The notes beneath the pieces were generated by a model that saw nothing but the letters and a program-made list of their open reading frames with translations, made no database searches and was not told where the DNA came from. A DNA stretch of 64,000 bases from Dermatemys mawii (lineage: Eukaryota > Chordata > Testudines > Dermatemydidae): assembly GCA_007922305.1 (NCBI GenBank), contig ML677335.1:40920949-40984948 (forward strand), given 5' to 3'. Below are positions 34,991 to 48,824 of the stretch, piece after piece; position 1 is the first letter of the stretch; the number at the start of each line of letters is the position of its first letter. The position numbers and the translations under genes were made by a program.

Positions 34991-35408
34991 TACTACTATA
35001 TAGTTGCTCAGGAGTACTGGGCTGAGGTATTCATTTTTGGAATGGGGGCAGGGGAGACTTACAAGGTACCGCACAGCTCTTATGAAAAAGAAAGAAAGAA
35101 TGGGTCAGATTTTGGGTCTACCAACACTTATCTATAGGAAATATACACTGAAACAGTCACTGAAAAAGTCAAATGAGAACAAAAGGCCTCATACAGATAT
35201 GAGCTGAACAGTTTCTAAGCAATCTCCGCCATCATTCAATTATCCATGAATCAAGTTTTTTAACTAATTTGCAAAACTAACTCCCCCACAACACACAAAT
35301 GTTTCAACATCATAGTCTGTGAAACCCACTAAAAGCAGAGCTTAACATTCACAATGTTACAATTGTTTTCTTCATCCATGTAATTTAAGAGAGATCTGCC
35401 AAATGCCT

Positions 35409-35516
35409 TTAAAAAAAAAAAAGTTTTCTCCTGACTGAATTCTTGGAAGAACTTTCAACTTCGGCACTAAAAAAACCAAAAAACCACAAAACAAAAACAA
35501 AACAAAACAAAAAACA
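35409..35516. repeat. A-rich simple repeats
   Basis: An A run at 35409-35421 and an A-rich (AAAAC)n tract at 35469-35516. Confidence 0.85.
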
Positions 35517-37069
35517 GGCCCCTACCTCCCCCCCAAAAATAATGTTCGTAACAGGAACTCTCATATGCGCAGCTACAATTACTTTGCCTTTGGTACTGGC
35601 AGTACCTACCAGCCAATATTCTAAAAGTGCAACACCCTAGTCCAGCAGTTACACCAATGTATACACTACATACAGTTTTGAGTTCAAAGCTGCTGTCCTC
35701 AATTTTGCAAAGGATCGAACTCCTCTAAAGCAAATTGTTTAAGCACTGGTCATCCCAAATCCCCAGTGCTTTACCCATAAAATATAGACCCATTTTGCCA
35801 GCAAGGACACTCATGCCCCAGATCTACACAATCAATCCCTCTACTGCTTTGTCTAGAAGGAATAGGCCATGGTTAGTGGGGGTATAATCCTCCAACTTGG
35901 AAGCTAACATATAGCAACATATGCCAGCAAAAGTAGTCACTAGCACAACGACCCCTTCCACAGTGAAATATCTTTTTAAAGGACCAGTCAAGTGTATGGA
36001 GGGAGAGGAGTGTGGGTGGGGACAGATGATGTACATGACTAACTTCATCTGTCAGAGGGAAACTCTTTAATAGCTGCAAAGAAAAATAATGAGTCTAAAA
36101 AGACAATAAAATATTACAAGAAGAGTAAAGAAAACTACCTGTGTCTTTGTCATGAAGAATCTTTACCTAGGTTCATAAGCGTCCAGTGAAGCTTTCAAAA
36201 ATTCAACACTGTGAACTCTCATTACATGCAAATTGTGGAGCATATTGAGGAGATAGAGTTTGAAAGTGAAAAGTATGTAGTACATTAAATTAAATCAATT
36301 AAAATGGTTTCAAGAGTCCCCTACTGTTCCAGTCAAAAGTTTGCAGAATGAATCAGGACCTTCGGGATTGCCCACTGAAGACTCTGCCCATGGTGTAAAA
36401 TCACCTATCTGTACTAACCTCAGAAGAGATGTAAAAGATGGTTCAGCTTTTCTCTAATGAGAGGAATTTAACATGGTTGGTGTAACATTCCATAATAATA
36501 ATTTTTGTAACCTTTTATGTAACACTTCAAAGCCACTGGTAAATTTAACAAAGAAAATGATAATATTACAAAACATGAACAAATTAGATTAAGTGGCACT
36601 GTAAAGTTATCGTTTTTCTCCACCTCCGTCCCTTTTTTCCCCCCCATTCTCTTGAGAATGAATTAGCATTCTTAGACTTAATTTTAACGTAAGCCTGCAA
36701 AATATATTAAGAGGGATAGGTTTCACACTGGAAAAAGCCTTGACAGAAAGAAGCTTTTCTATAAATAAAAATGTACTTTGACAGTATTTCCTGAGCTATC
36801 AGTGATATTTCAAGATCTTATCTTAATAATTTTTCCCTTCATTTTTTCCTACCCATTCTCTCTGTTTTATCTTCTCATGTCTCTTATTCAGGTCCCCACC
36901 CCACAAACCATTACATATGTGCTTAACTTACATATGTGAAGATTGTCATTGAATTCACTACATAAAGCTGGGGATGTATGGAAACTCTTGCAGGAAAAGG
37001 GCCATAAAGATCATAAACTTTATGAGGCAGGGAGGATGTGCTTGTGCATGTGGATGGGATCTTGTGCAG

Positions 37070-37200
37070 TCTTGGGCATCCTGCAATCTGATCTGCTAAT
37101 ACACAGCCCTGTGTAGAGCCTCACTGATATTAACTGGTTCTGTACCGGAACAGGGGTCTGTACTAGCAGATTCAATTGCTGTGGTAGGATCTTTAGGGGA
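37070..37200. repeat. Small fold-back repeat
   Basis: catcctgcaatctgatctgc ... ccctgtgtag is inversely repeated as gaacaggggtctgtactagc ... gtggtaggatc. Same 'gatcctgcaat...' style as repeats common in birds and turtles. Confidence 0.5.
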
Positions 37201-39718
37201 AGATTTTTCAACACTAATGATGGCACTTTAGCATCTAATTGCCATTTGTGCCTTTCAAAATTTTCCATTCAAGAATAACTAAAAAAAATAGATACTCTGT
37301 TGTTCAGCCAGAATCTTTGTCTGCTGTTCCAATATGTTGGCACAATATTATATCATTTAGATTACGTGAAATTCAGAATGATGTCAATCGTTCACACTAG
37401 AGAGACTTGAGGAAACTCAGTTAACACACACAATAGCTTTAGAAAACTAACTCAGTAATAGTAGCTACTGGGGGAAAAATTGCAAGGCAAATAGATTTAA
37501 ATGTGGTATATATATCTAGGTTCTGCTATCACCACCTACTGTATGTGAACAAGTAAATATTTAGACTACTTTTTAAGAGCACCTTTGAAATTATTGCAAC
37601 TTAGGGTTTTAGGCAATTACAACAGGCACTATTTAAGACTTAAAAGAACTTTCAAAATGTGTTAAATAGATAAGACGCAGCACTACTTTTATCAGGAATT
37701 AGAACATGACCTGGAGGCATTACCTGCAAATGGAAAACCAGATGATTTTTAAGACAAAAGTTTGGAGAAATTTTTGAAAAGAAGATGGTAATGCATAAAG
37801 GAATTCTCTCTCAGGAACTGACAAGCAATATATCAACAGTAGCACAGGAATGTCACTTAGGCTAATTTCACAGATTAAATAGACTCTTTCAATGTATTTC
37901 TTAAAAACATTCAAACCTTTACATTGGTGATCTTGACAAACCAGTTAAAGCTATTTCTGTAATTTAAAGGAGGAAAAAATGCAGCCGGGATGTCAAATCA
38001 GTATGTACATCTGATGAAGTTGACATGCTATCACCCTGTATAAGTACTAGATCTATCTGTATTTTTAACTTCCTTATAAACATTGCTTCCTTTAGAAAAT
38101 AGTGTGTTCAGCAGTATCACAGCACTTTGTTTGTGCTTATTAAATAAAAAGAAAGGATCACCTTCAACTATATTAATGATAGACTAGTGGATGAAGGATG
38201 CCTGCGAAAATTCACAACATCTGTTTGCTCCACTCTCTTCTCAGCATGCTGCACCTATTTCTCATGCTTAATGATGCTCATCCACTCTGCAAGTTTTACG
38301 AACAAATGTGTGTTTAGCCACATTCATCATTCTGAATGAGTGTTCTTGATGAAGCATCCACTGGCCTGTTTCGCTCTTTCTGCTATACTTTAACAAATGA
38401 CAACTGCTCTACGTATTTTTCATTTGTTAAAAACAAAAAGCTAAGTGAAGGATAGGCCCAGCAAATTTTTCTCGCTCCTCTGTAAACTTTAGTAGAAAAT
38501 GGAAAACGACATGCATTTAAACGGTATACAGATCCGCAGGCACAAATCTAAACCATGCATATAGATGAATGACATTTTCAGAATATCAGAACACAGTGTC
38601 TCAACAGGGTATTGGGAGAAATTTGCTGTACCATACAAACAGCCAGAGTTCATCTCTCTCTTCAGAGTGATCAAGTATCATGACAGATCTCTCACTGCGA
38701 TTAGTTATTGCCTGATCATGTGAGCCTTCGCAGGAGTCACTCAGCACCTTTACGTGCTGGGCCCTTCACAGCAAAACGGACATTTGCCTTGTCCATTTCG
38801 GGCATTATTTTTAAAAAATATTTGTGTTTTAAAGGAGAAGTAAGGTTTCCGAGATGCAACCGTCACATACACTAGTCTATTAATTAGATCAACTGTGAAA
38901 ACTGTGTCATAAATCACACTGAATTCAATAGGGCCAGGATTTCATCCTCTGAGTTTGGGATCCTATTAAAAATCAGTTATCACATGCAGCAAATTGACAG
39001 AAAGAGGATAAAAAACAGTAGGGAGAAAGAAATAAGCTCAAAAAGGCAAAAAATGTGAAATATTTTAAGAAAAACTTTCAGAATGTAAAGTGATTTTTGT
39101 TATTCTAATTTTAGGGGGAAGATAAAAAAATCAACAATATCCTTATTGATTATAAAATATTTTGGGTGGGCTTTTAAATGTTCCTAAGTCTTAGGAGCTC
39201 ATGTCCCATCATTTAAGCACTTTTGAAATCAATAGCCTTTGTCTCCAAGGAAATCAGTGCGCATTACATTGCACATGACAACACATTTCCCTCTGTAGCT
39301 GCAATGTGGATATTATACCACTACTGTACTTAGTTTAATATGTAATGCAAATGGCCTTAAAACTGAAATAGTCCCATTATGTATTTAATAATGTAACATT
39401 ATTGCGCTCCCATTTCATCATGTTATCATTTCAGTTAGGTTTTTTTCCGATTTTTTTTTTTGACTAATAAATGGGATGTAAAGAGTGCTTTCATTTATCA
39501 AGCTAAGTTCTACATATCAATAGATATCTGACTTTTTTATTTTTTTTTAATTATTAAAGTTATCAAGGTAATTCAAATAACATGTTAAAGATCAAAGGGG
39601 GATAATGAATACAGAGCAATTAGAAAAAACACTCTAAAGAAACCACAATAAATTTTACATCTCTTTGCAAATACAATTACAGACACTGGGCAGCTTTGCT
39701 TACTGCTATTAATAGGAA
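37201..39718. other. AT-rich noncoding stretch
   Basis: No gene or recognised repeat. Long homopolymer-rich patches occur near 39440-39470 and 39530-39550. Confidence 0.5.
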
Positions 39719-39747
39719 AAAACAAACAAACAAACAAACAAACAACA
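39719..39747. repeat. (AAAC)n microsatellite
   Basis: About seven AAAC units. Confidence 0.95.
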
Positions 39748-40001
39748 CCAACGTGCATTCAGGAGAGTAAAAATCAATCACCCACACTTTAGTAGGAAAA
39801 TAGCTGGACTGAAAGAGAAATTTATTGGATTATTGAACTTTAATGGGAAAGGTTGTCTATGTTTATCAGAAGATTTTCTTTCAACTACTAGGAAGGCTCT
39901 ACGGATCCTGCTGACTCTGGACAAGGCTTTTATTTTAAGGGCAAAATAAAGTGGAGAAATCCATATTCTCTGCAGTAGCCAAGTTACTAGTCATGGCTTA
40001 A

Positions 40002-40510
40002 GGCCCTGATTCCATAAATACTTCAGCACATGAGTAACTTTAGTCACCTGAAAATTAACTTTAGCCACAAAAAATTATTCATAAGCTTATGTGTGAGCAG
40101 AACTGAGTCCCCAGTCCCCAGCAGTGAGCATTCATTCTTATAGCCATATATACAACCCAACGTGTCCACTGATGTGAGAGAGAAGTCCCAGAGAACCTGT
40201 GTTAAGGAGGGATTTGAAAGGAAGTGAACACAGACGTATGCTGGACCAAGTTCGGGAGCACTGAAGGAGGCCATATGGAAGTAAGGACTTGTAGCACAGA
40301 AAAAAAAAAAAAAAAAAAAAAAGAGAGCACAAAGGCAGACAAGAGCTAAATAATTCATGGCCTTGAAATTGATCATGAGAAGTTTCACTGAAGCAGAAGG
40401 AGAATTCTGATAAGAGAACAGCAATTTACACATGCTATTAACATATAAGTATTACCATATGTGGGTATTTCCACTGCTTTCAGTGGGTTTTGGCTCAGGC
40501 CCTTATTGAG
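40002..40510. repeat. Two arms of an old fold-back repeat, separated by inserted sequence
   Basis: 40002-40060 (ggccctgattccataaat, cagcacatgagtaacttta) and 40445-40510 (gtattaccatatgtggg, ctgctttcagtgggttttgg, ctcaggccctt) look like opposite ends of the 'ggccctgatcc...' fold-back family. The 380 bp between them includes a 23-base A run (40300-40322). Reading this as one interrupted element is an inference. Confidence 0.35.
40300..40322 (+). repeat. Poly-A tract
   Basis: Twenty-three consecutive A. The sequence upstream (40080-40299) is not recognised as a SINE or LINE. Confidence 0.9.
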
Positions 40511-40582
40511 TGTACTAGCAGAATCAAATGATGCTTATTTGTTTAGCTTGCAATGTTTGGTAAATGAGCTGAGCTCCAAATC

Positions 40583-41645
40583 ACATAAGAACATAAGAAA
40601 GGCCGCACTGAGTCAGACCAAAGGTCCATCTAGCCCAGTACCCTATCGACAGTGGCCAATGCCAGGTGCCCCGGAGTGAATGAACCTAACAGATAATGAT
40701 CAAGTGATCTCTCTCCTGCCATCCATTACCCCCCTCTGACAAACAGAGGCTAGGGACACCATTCCTTACCCAGCCTGGCTAATAGCCATTAATGGACTTA
40801 ACCTCCATGAATTTATCCAGTTCTCTTTTAAACCGTGTTATAGTCCTAGCCTTCACAACCTCCTCAGGCAAGGAGTTCCACAGGTTGACTGTGCGCTGTG
40901 TGAAGAAGCACTTCCTTTTATTTGTTTTAAACCTGCTGCCCACTAATTTCATTGGGTGGCCCCTAGTTCTTCTATTATGGGAACAAATAAATAACTTTTC
41001 CTTATTCACTTTCTCCACATCACTCAATTTTATATACCTCTATCATATCTCCCCTTAGTCTCCTCTTTTCCAAGCTAAAAAGTCCTAGCCTCTTTAATCT
41101 TTCCTCGTATGGGACCCATTCCAAACCTCTAATCATTTTAGTTGCCCTTCTCTGAACCTTTTCTAATGCCAGTATACCCTTTTTGAGATGAGGGGACCAC
41201 ATCTGTACACAGTATTCAAGATGTGGGTGCACCATGGATTTGTATAAGGGCAATAAGATATTCTCCATCTTATTCTCTATCCCTTTTTTAGTCATTCCTA
41301 ATATCCTGTTTGCTTTTTTGACTGCTGCTGCATGGACGTCTTCAGAACTATCCACGATGACTCCAAGATCTTTCTCCTGAGTAGTTGCAGCTAAATTAGC
41401 CCCCATCATACTATATGTATAGTTTGGGTTATATTTTCTGATGTGCATTACTTAACATTTATCCACATGAAATTTCATTTGCCATTTTTTTGCCCAATCA
41501 CTTAGTTTTATGAGATCTTTTTGAAGTTCTTCACAGTCTGCTTGGGTCTTAACTATTTTAAGCAGTTTAGTGTCATCTGCAAACTTGGCCACCTCACTGT
41601 TTACCCTTTCACCCTTTATCACCACTCTACAGATTCCCAAACAGA
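40583..41645 (-). mobile_element. 5'-truncated CR1 LINE (3' end of ORF2 plus 3' UTR)
   Basis: Antisense. The 3' terminus is the run cataagaacataagaaagg at 40583, the usual CR1 tail octamer repeat (cttatgtt). It is followed on the minus-strand map by about 190 bp of 3' UTR and about 860 bp of reverse-transcriptase gene. Truncation at about 41645 is the normal outcome of target-primed reverse transcription. The shorter copies at 19138 and 16488 are the same 3' end. Confidence 0.93.
40779..41640 (-). pseudogene. CR1 ORF2 reverse transcriptase, C-terminal third
   Basis: Starts inside the palm with FADDTKLL, the RT catalytic motif (F-A-D-D), then DLIKLSDWAKKWQMKFHVDK, EKDLGVIVDSSEDVH, MVHPHLEYCVQMWSPHLKK, VQRRATKMIRGL, ERLKRLGLFSLEKRRLRGDM and, after a frameshift near 41020-41027, NLWNSLPEEVVKA and the C-terminus at 40779. 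There is also a TAA at 41454-41452 in an otherwise continuous frame. The endonuclease domain and most of the RT are missing. Reverse transcriptase is used for self-copying by target-primed integration; this copy cannot act. Confidence 0.92.
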
Positions 41646-42004
41646 GGGGAAAAAATGGCCTCTTCTTCTACTGATGTAACCCATCACTTTGTACAAGATT
41701 CCCTTGTAAACAGCTATAGGGTCTTAGCTATAGGTTTTATGCCTCTGCATCTTATAACAGAAGAATGAGTATTTCAGTGTCCCAGATTTGCTGCTTCCAA
41801 AATAAAGTTATGTTCCCAAACACCTAATAAAACATTACTGTCATCCTAATTAACTTTAGGCTGACACAATACAGAAATTGTGTTATTTCTTGGTTTGATT
41901 GCACACTGGTCTCCAAAAAGCCTTTACGTATCCTTGAGATCCCACAATGAGAACATGAAGAAACACTGGTAGGGTCCAAAATCCACATATTTGTTGATAT
42001 ATAG

Positions 42005-42664
42005 TGTGACGGAGTCAGACCAGAAGGATATAGGAGAGTGCTGGAAGGCAGGTATATTAGTCTCAGGATGTGCAGGTCCTTGTTCCCTGGATAGTCAAAC
42101 AAAGGCTACTCCAGGCCAATCAAGACACCTGGGGCCAATTAAGAACCTTCTAGAAAGGAGTAGAAACAGCTAGCCTAATTGGGACACCTGAAGTCAATCA
42201 GGGACTGGCTGAAACCAGATAAAAACCTCCCAGTTAGTCAAGTGGGTGTGGGTGTCAGGAGCTGTGGAAGGAAGTTATGCTGTTGGAGAGACTGAGTGGT
42301 GGACAACGTATCATCCAGAAGGAAGGAGGCCCTGAGGTAAGGGTGAAGTGGAGTTTGAAGAAGCAGGGACTGCTGTGAGGAAGTAGCCCAGGGAATTGTA
42401 TTGTGTTTTGTGGATAAAAGGTCAGCCATCTTAGCTGATACTATTAGGGTCCCTGGGCTGGAGCCCGGAGTAGAGGGCGGGCCCGGGCTCCCCCCTTTTT
42501 CCATCTTCCATACTGGCCTATGACGAAGGTAACTCACTAGGTGGTGACTCTTGCCAATTATACTGAGAAAGGGAGGTCACTCTGGGGCCTAGATGAGTTT
42601 CTGAGGCCCCTAAATCTGCCAGGAAGCGCAGGACCCACAAGTACAGACTTGGAGCTTTGTCACA
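42005..42664 (+). mobile_element. Solo LTR, 660 bp, with ATAG target duplication
   Basis: Begins TGTGACGGAGTC and ends GAGCTTTGTCACA, with a perfect 6-bp terminal inverted repeat TGTGAC/GTCACA. It is flanked by atag at 42001-42004 and again at 42665-42668. The sequence type (gtgacggagtcagacc, ggagcccggagtagagggcg, cgcaggacccacaagt) is a turtle LTR familiar to me, probably Ty3/Gypsy-like; a 4-bp duplication fits. No internal region is present, so it is a product of LTR-LTR recombination. The plus orientation is from memory plus a TATA-like agataaaaac near 42217. Confidence 0.85.
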
Positions 42665-42668
42665 ATAG

Positions 42669-45224
42669 TTAATGTATTCATGAACTCTATGAAGCAGAAA
42701 GACAGTCACATAGCAGTGAATATCAGTGCATTAGGGGAAGTGTTCGATTCTGTGAAAATAATGGAGACTTTAAAAGGAATCTTACAAAGTCTGAGTACTT
42801 TGTCATAGTTTTGTTGCAGAAGCTTCAGCTGCATGTACCTTAAACTATAGCGGTGTCATTCAGGCCCTATGTTAAACCTCTCTAAACAAAGATTTGATCA
42901 CTACAGTCTCCTATGAAATACTCATTGGATAAAAAGGGAAAAAATACTGGTCTGAGGCTAGCAACATTTCAGATTAATTAAATTTGCTGCTGTAAATAAT
43001 ACATTTCCAAAAATCAGTCTCAATTTCCAGGATACGAAAAAACCTTTACTAACAAAAACTGCATCCCTTTTCGGAGATACGGGAAATGGTGGCTCGATAA
43101 TTGGCTACAGCATAACCAGAAGATTAAGAAGTGAAAAGAGTCCCAGAATCAGATCCATGTCATGATTATGAGACCTTAAGACCGCAAACAAAATGATGTC
43201 CTGAAAATCTCCCAAAGCCTTAACCCAAAAACCTGAAATACACAACATCTGAGCACACAATTACCCACATTCTCTCTTTGAAACACACAAAATCAACTTG
43301 GAAAACCTTTCCTTTAGATAAATTAATATGCACAGTGTTAATCAGATTAATTAGAGCATCACTCATCTAACAGAAACATTCTTCAACCTCATTTAATATA
43401 AGTACACCAGTAAGCTCAGAAAACCAGCTGACGCCCAACTGAATAACATAACATCTGACAATCATCAAGGCTTTGGGTGTTTGTTTGGGGGAAGGAAGGA
43501 AAGAGGAGGAAATCTGAAATCAGTAAATGGATAATGTGGTCTTACCAAGTTTATGAATCTTTCAAAAATCCAAATATTTTGCAGATTACAAAGGGACTGA
43601 CCCAAAACCCATTGTATTCAAAAGAAAGACTCCCTCTGCCTTCAGTGGGCTTTGGATCAGGGCAAAACTCAGGAGCTACATTCTAAGAATCATGGCAACA
43701 AAGTTTAACTGCCTATGACTCTTATGGATGCTACTATATTCTTCTCATGATACTTCACATCAGCAAGGCCAATGACAAAAATTTAGTCGAGGGGACAAAA
43801 TTCATCAAAAGACAATTACTGCCAACACTCTTTAAGAAAGGTTCTGCTTAAAAAATGTTAGAACAGCATGATACCAAAGATTAACATCTTTCAGACTTCA
43901 AATGAAGCCACAGCATGATTAACAAATTCAGCAGAGTTACCAATTGGCAAACTGTTTCCAACAAATGATGGATAACTCACATTTTGTAACATATGCATGA
44001 AACGATTGAAAACAGATGTAAATGTGCTCAAACTCACGATTTCTTTGGCACAAATCGAAGTACAAGAGTAGACCATTTTCACTCCACATATCAGTACAGT
44101 GTTAAATGGAGCTCCCTAATTTTAGGAAGGAACTTCTGACAACTAAAAGTATTCTAAGAACTTCTTGTGGTATCTTGACAAAGATAAAAAAGAACCAGGT
44201 AGTAAGAATAAGTTCAAGGAAATACACAAAAATCAAACTACTGAGATTTAATAGAAATTACATCAAATATTATGCCTCAAAGAAGTCTGAATAGATAAGT
44301 ACTAAAGAAATCAGTTCTGAAACAGAAAACTGCCCATGACAAATTTATAAGCTGCAAATAAAATATTCCTTCTTCAGGTATCAGCAATGAATACTGCAAA
44401 TGAATTGATAACAGCTGCATATGTTCTTTATAAAAAGGAATTTATAATTATAACAAAATATACAAATTACCATTTCCTTAAGAAAGAATGCCTCTAATCA
44501 TCATATTTCAGAAATTAGATCCCAAAGAGGGAAAAATAATTCACATTTTTAGCTACAAATGCATTTTTTCTTCTGTAAAACAGATCTGTATCTGAAAATA
44601 GAAGAAAAGGATTTATGCAAAAATAATCTCATGGGATTCATTACAGAAATACAAAAAGTAATTTTCTGCTGGAATTGTACAGTGCATTTACAATAGATGT
44701 TTAAAAAATATGGCCAACATACACAAAACATATAAATGAAGGGGAATTAATACAACCTCAAACTTAAAACCTTGTTTTAAAATAACATGTTTTTTAGCTA
44801 TAAAACATAGCGTGTAAGGAACTCTTGCTAATTTAAAAATTACAGTGATATCAAAACCTATATATTGTGGAGACTTAAATATTCTATGCTAGATACAGAG
44901 CCACAGTACTTCTCCCAATTCATCTAAATACTACTAATGTGTAGGATGATCTATTTAGTTAGCGTAATTCCCCAAATGGCTTTACATCTAAAACTAACTT
45001 GCTATTATGAAATAATTAAAGATATTTTTAAGGAGACAAGAACACTTTCAACATACTAATAAAAATAGGTATTAAGGATTGTGGTACTCCTGACGTGTTG
45101 AATCATTCGTTACACATGACCAGTACCATTAATTCTAGAAGAACTACTAATGGTGTAAGGAACAATTCAACAAGACCCCATTAATTCAATAACTGTAATT
45201 ACTGGCAAACTGCTCAGCCCCAAG
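42669..45224. other. AT-rich noncoding stretch
   Basis: A scrap of the 'ttcagtgggctttgg' dispersed repeat lies at 43578-43665. Nothing else is recognised; short open frames lack motifs. Confidence 0.5.
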
Positions 45225-45600
45225 CTGGATCATGCTCAGTGAGGACAGAATCTTTGGAGTCTTAGCTGCAAAATTTCCAGCAAAACTCTACAGAGCATGA
45301 GCAAACTGCAATTTTGTAAAGCCTTATAAGTTGGCCAAATTTAGACAGGTTTTCACAGGGACCACAAAAGGTTACCCTCCTCCCAGTTTTTCAAGTCTCT
45401 GCTCCAAAGCGTGAGGGAGACTTCTCAAAGAAAAAGGTGCCAACATTTTTTTATATGAGTAAAACACCACATTTTTCTCTAATCTTGTTCTCAGAAATAG
45501 CTGGATGGTTTTGGTTGAAACTTTCAAAAACAAATCTAAGTTTGCCAAAGTTATAAGCAACTGAAAACAGGGGTTCATAATAGGAAGTGTCAGGCAACTT
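45225..45600. repeat. Probable old interspersed repeat
   Basis: Phrases gagcatgagcaaactgcaat, aaagccttataagttggcc, caagtctctgctccaaagcg and gggttcataataggaagtg are familiar from reptile and bird genomes. Class unknown to me. Confidence 0.35.
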
Positions 45601-48600
45601 CAATGATAAGTGGTGCTATCAGCCCACCTATGGTTAACATTAGTCTGAAATGTCAGTGTAAATGGGGCAATGGAATCTGCAGAACTGTAGTGTTTTGGTC
45701 TTGGGTCCTACCTGCGTTTAAACCTCAAAGAGAAAAATAAGGGTTTATATTAAAATTTATTAACTGTGTGGATGAAGAACCACCACCAAAAGTAGGAAAT
45801 ACACCTACTGAATTAAAACCTTAAGATGTTAGTAGTGTCCAAGGGAGCAAGGGAAGGTGAGGAAGAGGAAGATGGGGGAAGTATTGGAACTGGAAAAACA
45901 TTTCAAGCTGGAGCATTACACTGATGAAAAAAGAAAATTCTTCACACTTGGCATGGGGAAACCTGGGATGGTTGGATGTCCTCAGAAGCCAGGGAGAGTG
46001 TTATTGGTTTAGACGATAGAAGGAGGAGTGCTAATACTTCTGCAAATGGAAGAGCTATAGAAAGATTCTGTGGCCTGGAAGGAGAGTCAAGAAAATCCTG
46101 CAAAAAGCTTTTCTACAGATATTCATGCGATTAATAAAAAAAAATCTCTCAGTGTTTGTGCCTTGTGTTCTCTTTCTCTAAATACTGTAGAGAACAAATT
46201 TACTGGCAGGAATATTTGCAGGAATATTTGCATCAATACCTCATTTTAATCACCTGCTGGCAAGGTATTTGGAAAAAATACCATTAAAATCTGTAGTCAC
46301 GAGTATTTGCACTAGAAACCTAATTCCGAATGTTGCATTCATCAGATCAGGTATAAATGTCAGAAATACACAATCTGACTTTCATTTCCATCAAAATGGC
46401 TGGAATGCAAAGCATTGGAAACAAACTGTTCCCAAACATGCTGCAATGACAATTCAATCTGCAAGTATTGGGTGAATATTAGACAATAGATAATTTAAGA
46501 GAAAATCATGATCAGTTTGCTGAACAGAGAGGCTGAATATAAATAGCAATTTGGTAAAAATCATTTGCCCAGGGCTACCTGTATTTTGATAAGAACACAT
46601 TAGGCTGCACCCTCCCTTTGGCAGAAACCAGTGGAATCCAGACTGTAGATCCACGGAGGAAGAAAGCCCACCCCAGAGGAGGGTCCCCATGGCCAAGGGT
46701 GTTCACAAAACAGCTACAAGGGATTTAGCAGCTTACCCAGGAGAGGTGCCAATTCAGTACGTCTTCCAATGTGCCTCTATTTGTGGGGCTCACTGACCAC
46801 ACGTTACAATAGCTGTGCTGGCAACCAAACTGGAGTGTGCAGCAATGCAAATAGCACCGCCCTTTCCCCCCAGGTCAGTGTTGCTTCTGATAGCAAAAAA
46901 GAGTTGGAAAATGCAACCCCATACACACCGTCCCAGTCTTCTCCAAAGTAGCTTAGCAATTACATAAAGACTAAATAAGGACGAGTCATTAAAGTCTAAA
47001 GAAATAGGCAAGTGCACCATTCCCATTGGTGGACCATTTCCTATTCCCATGTAACTGAGGCGTTGTTGACATGTGGGGTTTTGTTTGTTTATGGTACACT
47101 GGAGATGTCCATTAAAATAACCCCTCCACCAGCCTCTAATGGGTGTTAATCTTCTTACAGACTCTGGGCATGTGGTGCCTAAACACAGCATTTGGCAGGC
47201 CTGCCTTGACAGTCTCCAGCACTTGGCAAGAGAAGATGGAAAAGATACAGAATAATGTCAGCTTGAATTGCAATTTGTTATGTGAATGGTTCTGTTGCTT
47301 ACTACTCTAGAGTATGTTATGGTTTCATAGATCATGCTGAATGTGCAATATATATATTTTCAGCCATTCATATTAAAGTGGCGTAAATATTTTCACTACT
47401 TGCCACATACTCTCTCGTGTGGTAAGCTTATATTCGTGTATTTTTTGTTGTTTATTTTCCAATGTTTTGCATCTTCAGTCAAACTGACCACATCAAAATA
47501 GCTAATTTAGGGCTAGATTCTGCAACCTTTACTCACAGTGACTAAGGCCTATTCCAGGAATAGTTGCATTGACTTGAACTTGAATAAGACTGAGAATACC
47601 CCTCTTTTTGCAGTAAATGAAGAAATATACAAGAACTCTAAGTGGTGTATTCAATATGTAGTGTAATAATAGAAAATGAATTATTTAGGAATGCTGCACA
47701 CATGAACCTAACACCCACAGGAATTATGTTGCCATCTAATTTTAATGTACAACCGTATTTTAAAAAACATCTATAATACTTACATACGGATGTCTTTAGT
47801 ATTGACTAATAAAAATATAAAGAATAATTATTGTGCCAAAAACGACCTTTAGTTTTGACACAGTTGAGCTCTCACACTAAGTACGAAGCATCAGTATTTC
47901 ATATTCTTAAGAAATCATACAGACCACACACCTGTCATTGACTTAACTGGCAACAGATGTGACTGGTGCTCAAAGTTGAAGCTACAAATGCAATTACCGG
48001 ACAGTAAAAATACTACATTTAAAAGGAAGAAGTTCGGATGAAACATTTTCCTATAATTGGCCTCTCTCTTTTAAGGAGCCTTTTTCATTAGTCTGAAAAT
48101 GATAAGACAAATTTTAGCACATTCCAGGAAACTACCTGAATACTAAAAAGCAATTTCTCCAGGTAGGAATTCACATTTTAAATTGGTTTTATTTTTTTCA
48201 GCATAAATAGCAAATATTTTTTGTTATTGAAATAAATGAAGGGTGACATCATGAAATAGTAAACATTTATAGTTTTTATTGCTGCTGCTCTATTTGAAGA
48301 ACTAAATTGTGTCACTTTAAATTTTGGAATATTTCTATGGACTGACCTAAAAATGTGGCAATTTTATGCATAGCTTTGAGTACACACAGGTTAAGTACTT
48401 GGATCCTCTGAGAGCGGGGTATTTTCCCCCTTAGGTTAGAAGAGAATATTTGAATCCGTTTTCTTGTAATAAAAACCTCTCCAATCTTTGCTTTTTTATG
48501 TTCAGCTTTCAACATGTACACAAATACTGTATTTTAAAAAGCATTTTTTTAAATGTGTCTAATTTATCTTTTCCATAGGAAAAGACAAATGCAACAAAAG

Positions 48601-48824
48601 CAACCTTTTATTTCAACCAAGTTTTAGCAAACAAAAATAAAATGACTGGAACAAGGCTCTGGGTCAACAGAAGTTTGGACAAATGGGAGCAACTTGACCA
48701 TAGTGCCCATTTCACTCAGATAAAGCAATAAATAGCAACTAAAGTTTTTACACTTAATTTCATTTTCAGTCACCCCACATTTTCATTTACACCTTCAGAA
48801 ACAAGAAATGACAAAGCATCTGTT
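45601..48824. other. Noncoding stretch with one old repeat scrap
   Basis: 47509-47615 (ctagattctgcaacctttac, ttgcattgacttgaactt) is a degenerate copy of the 'gattctgcaacc...' dispersed repeat. No gene found. Open frames at 46269-46951 and 46790-47191 show no motif. Confidence 0.45.

Noticed and set aside
40080..40322. Sequence ending in 23 A, considered as a SINE or processed pseudogene
   Set aside because: No promoter boxes, coding similarity or target duplication recognised; kept only as a poly-A tract and a low-interest finding.
40779..41058. 88-codon plus-strand frame ending at 41058
   Set aside because: Antisense of CR1 ORF2; the minus strand carries the recognisable reverse transcriptase.
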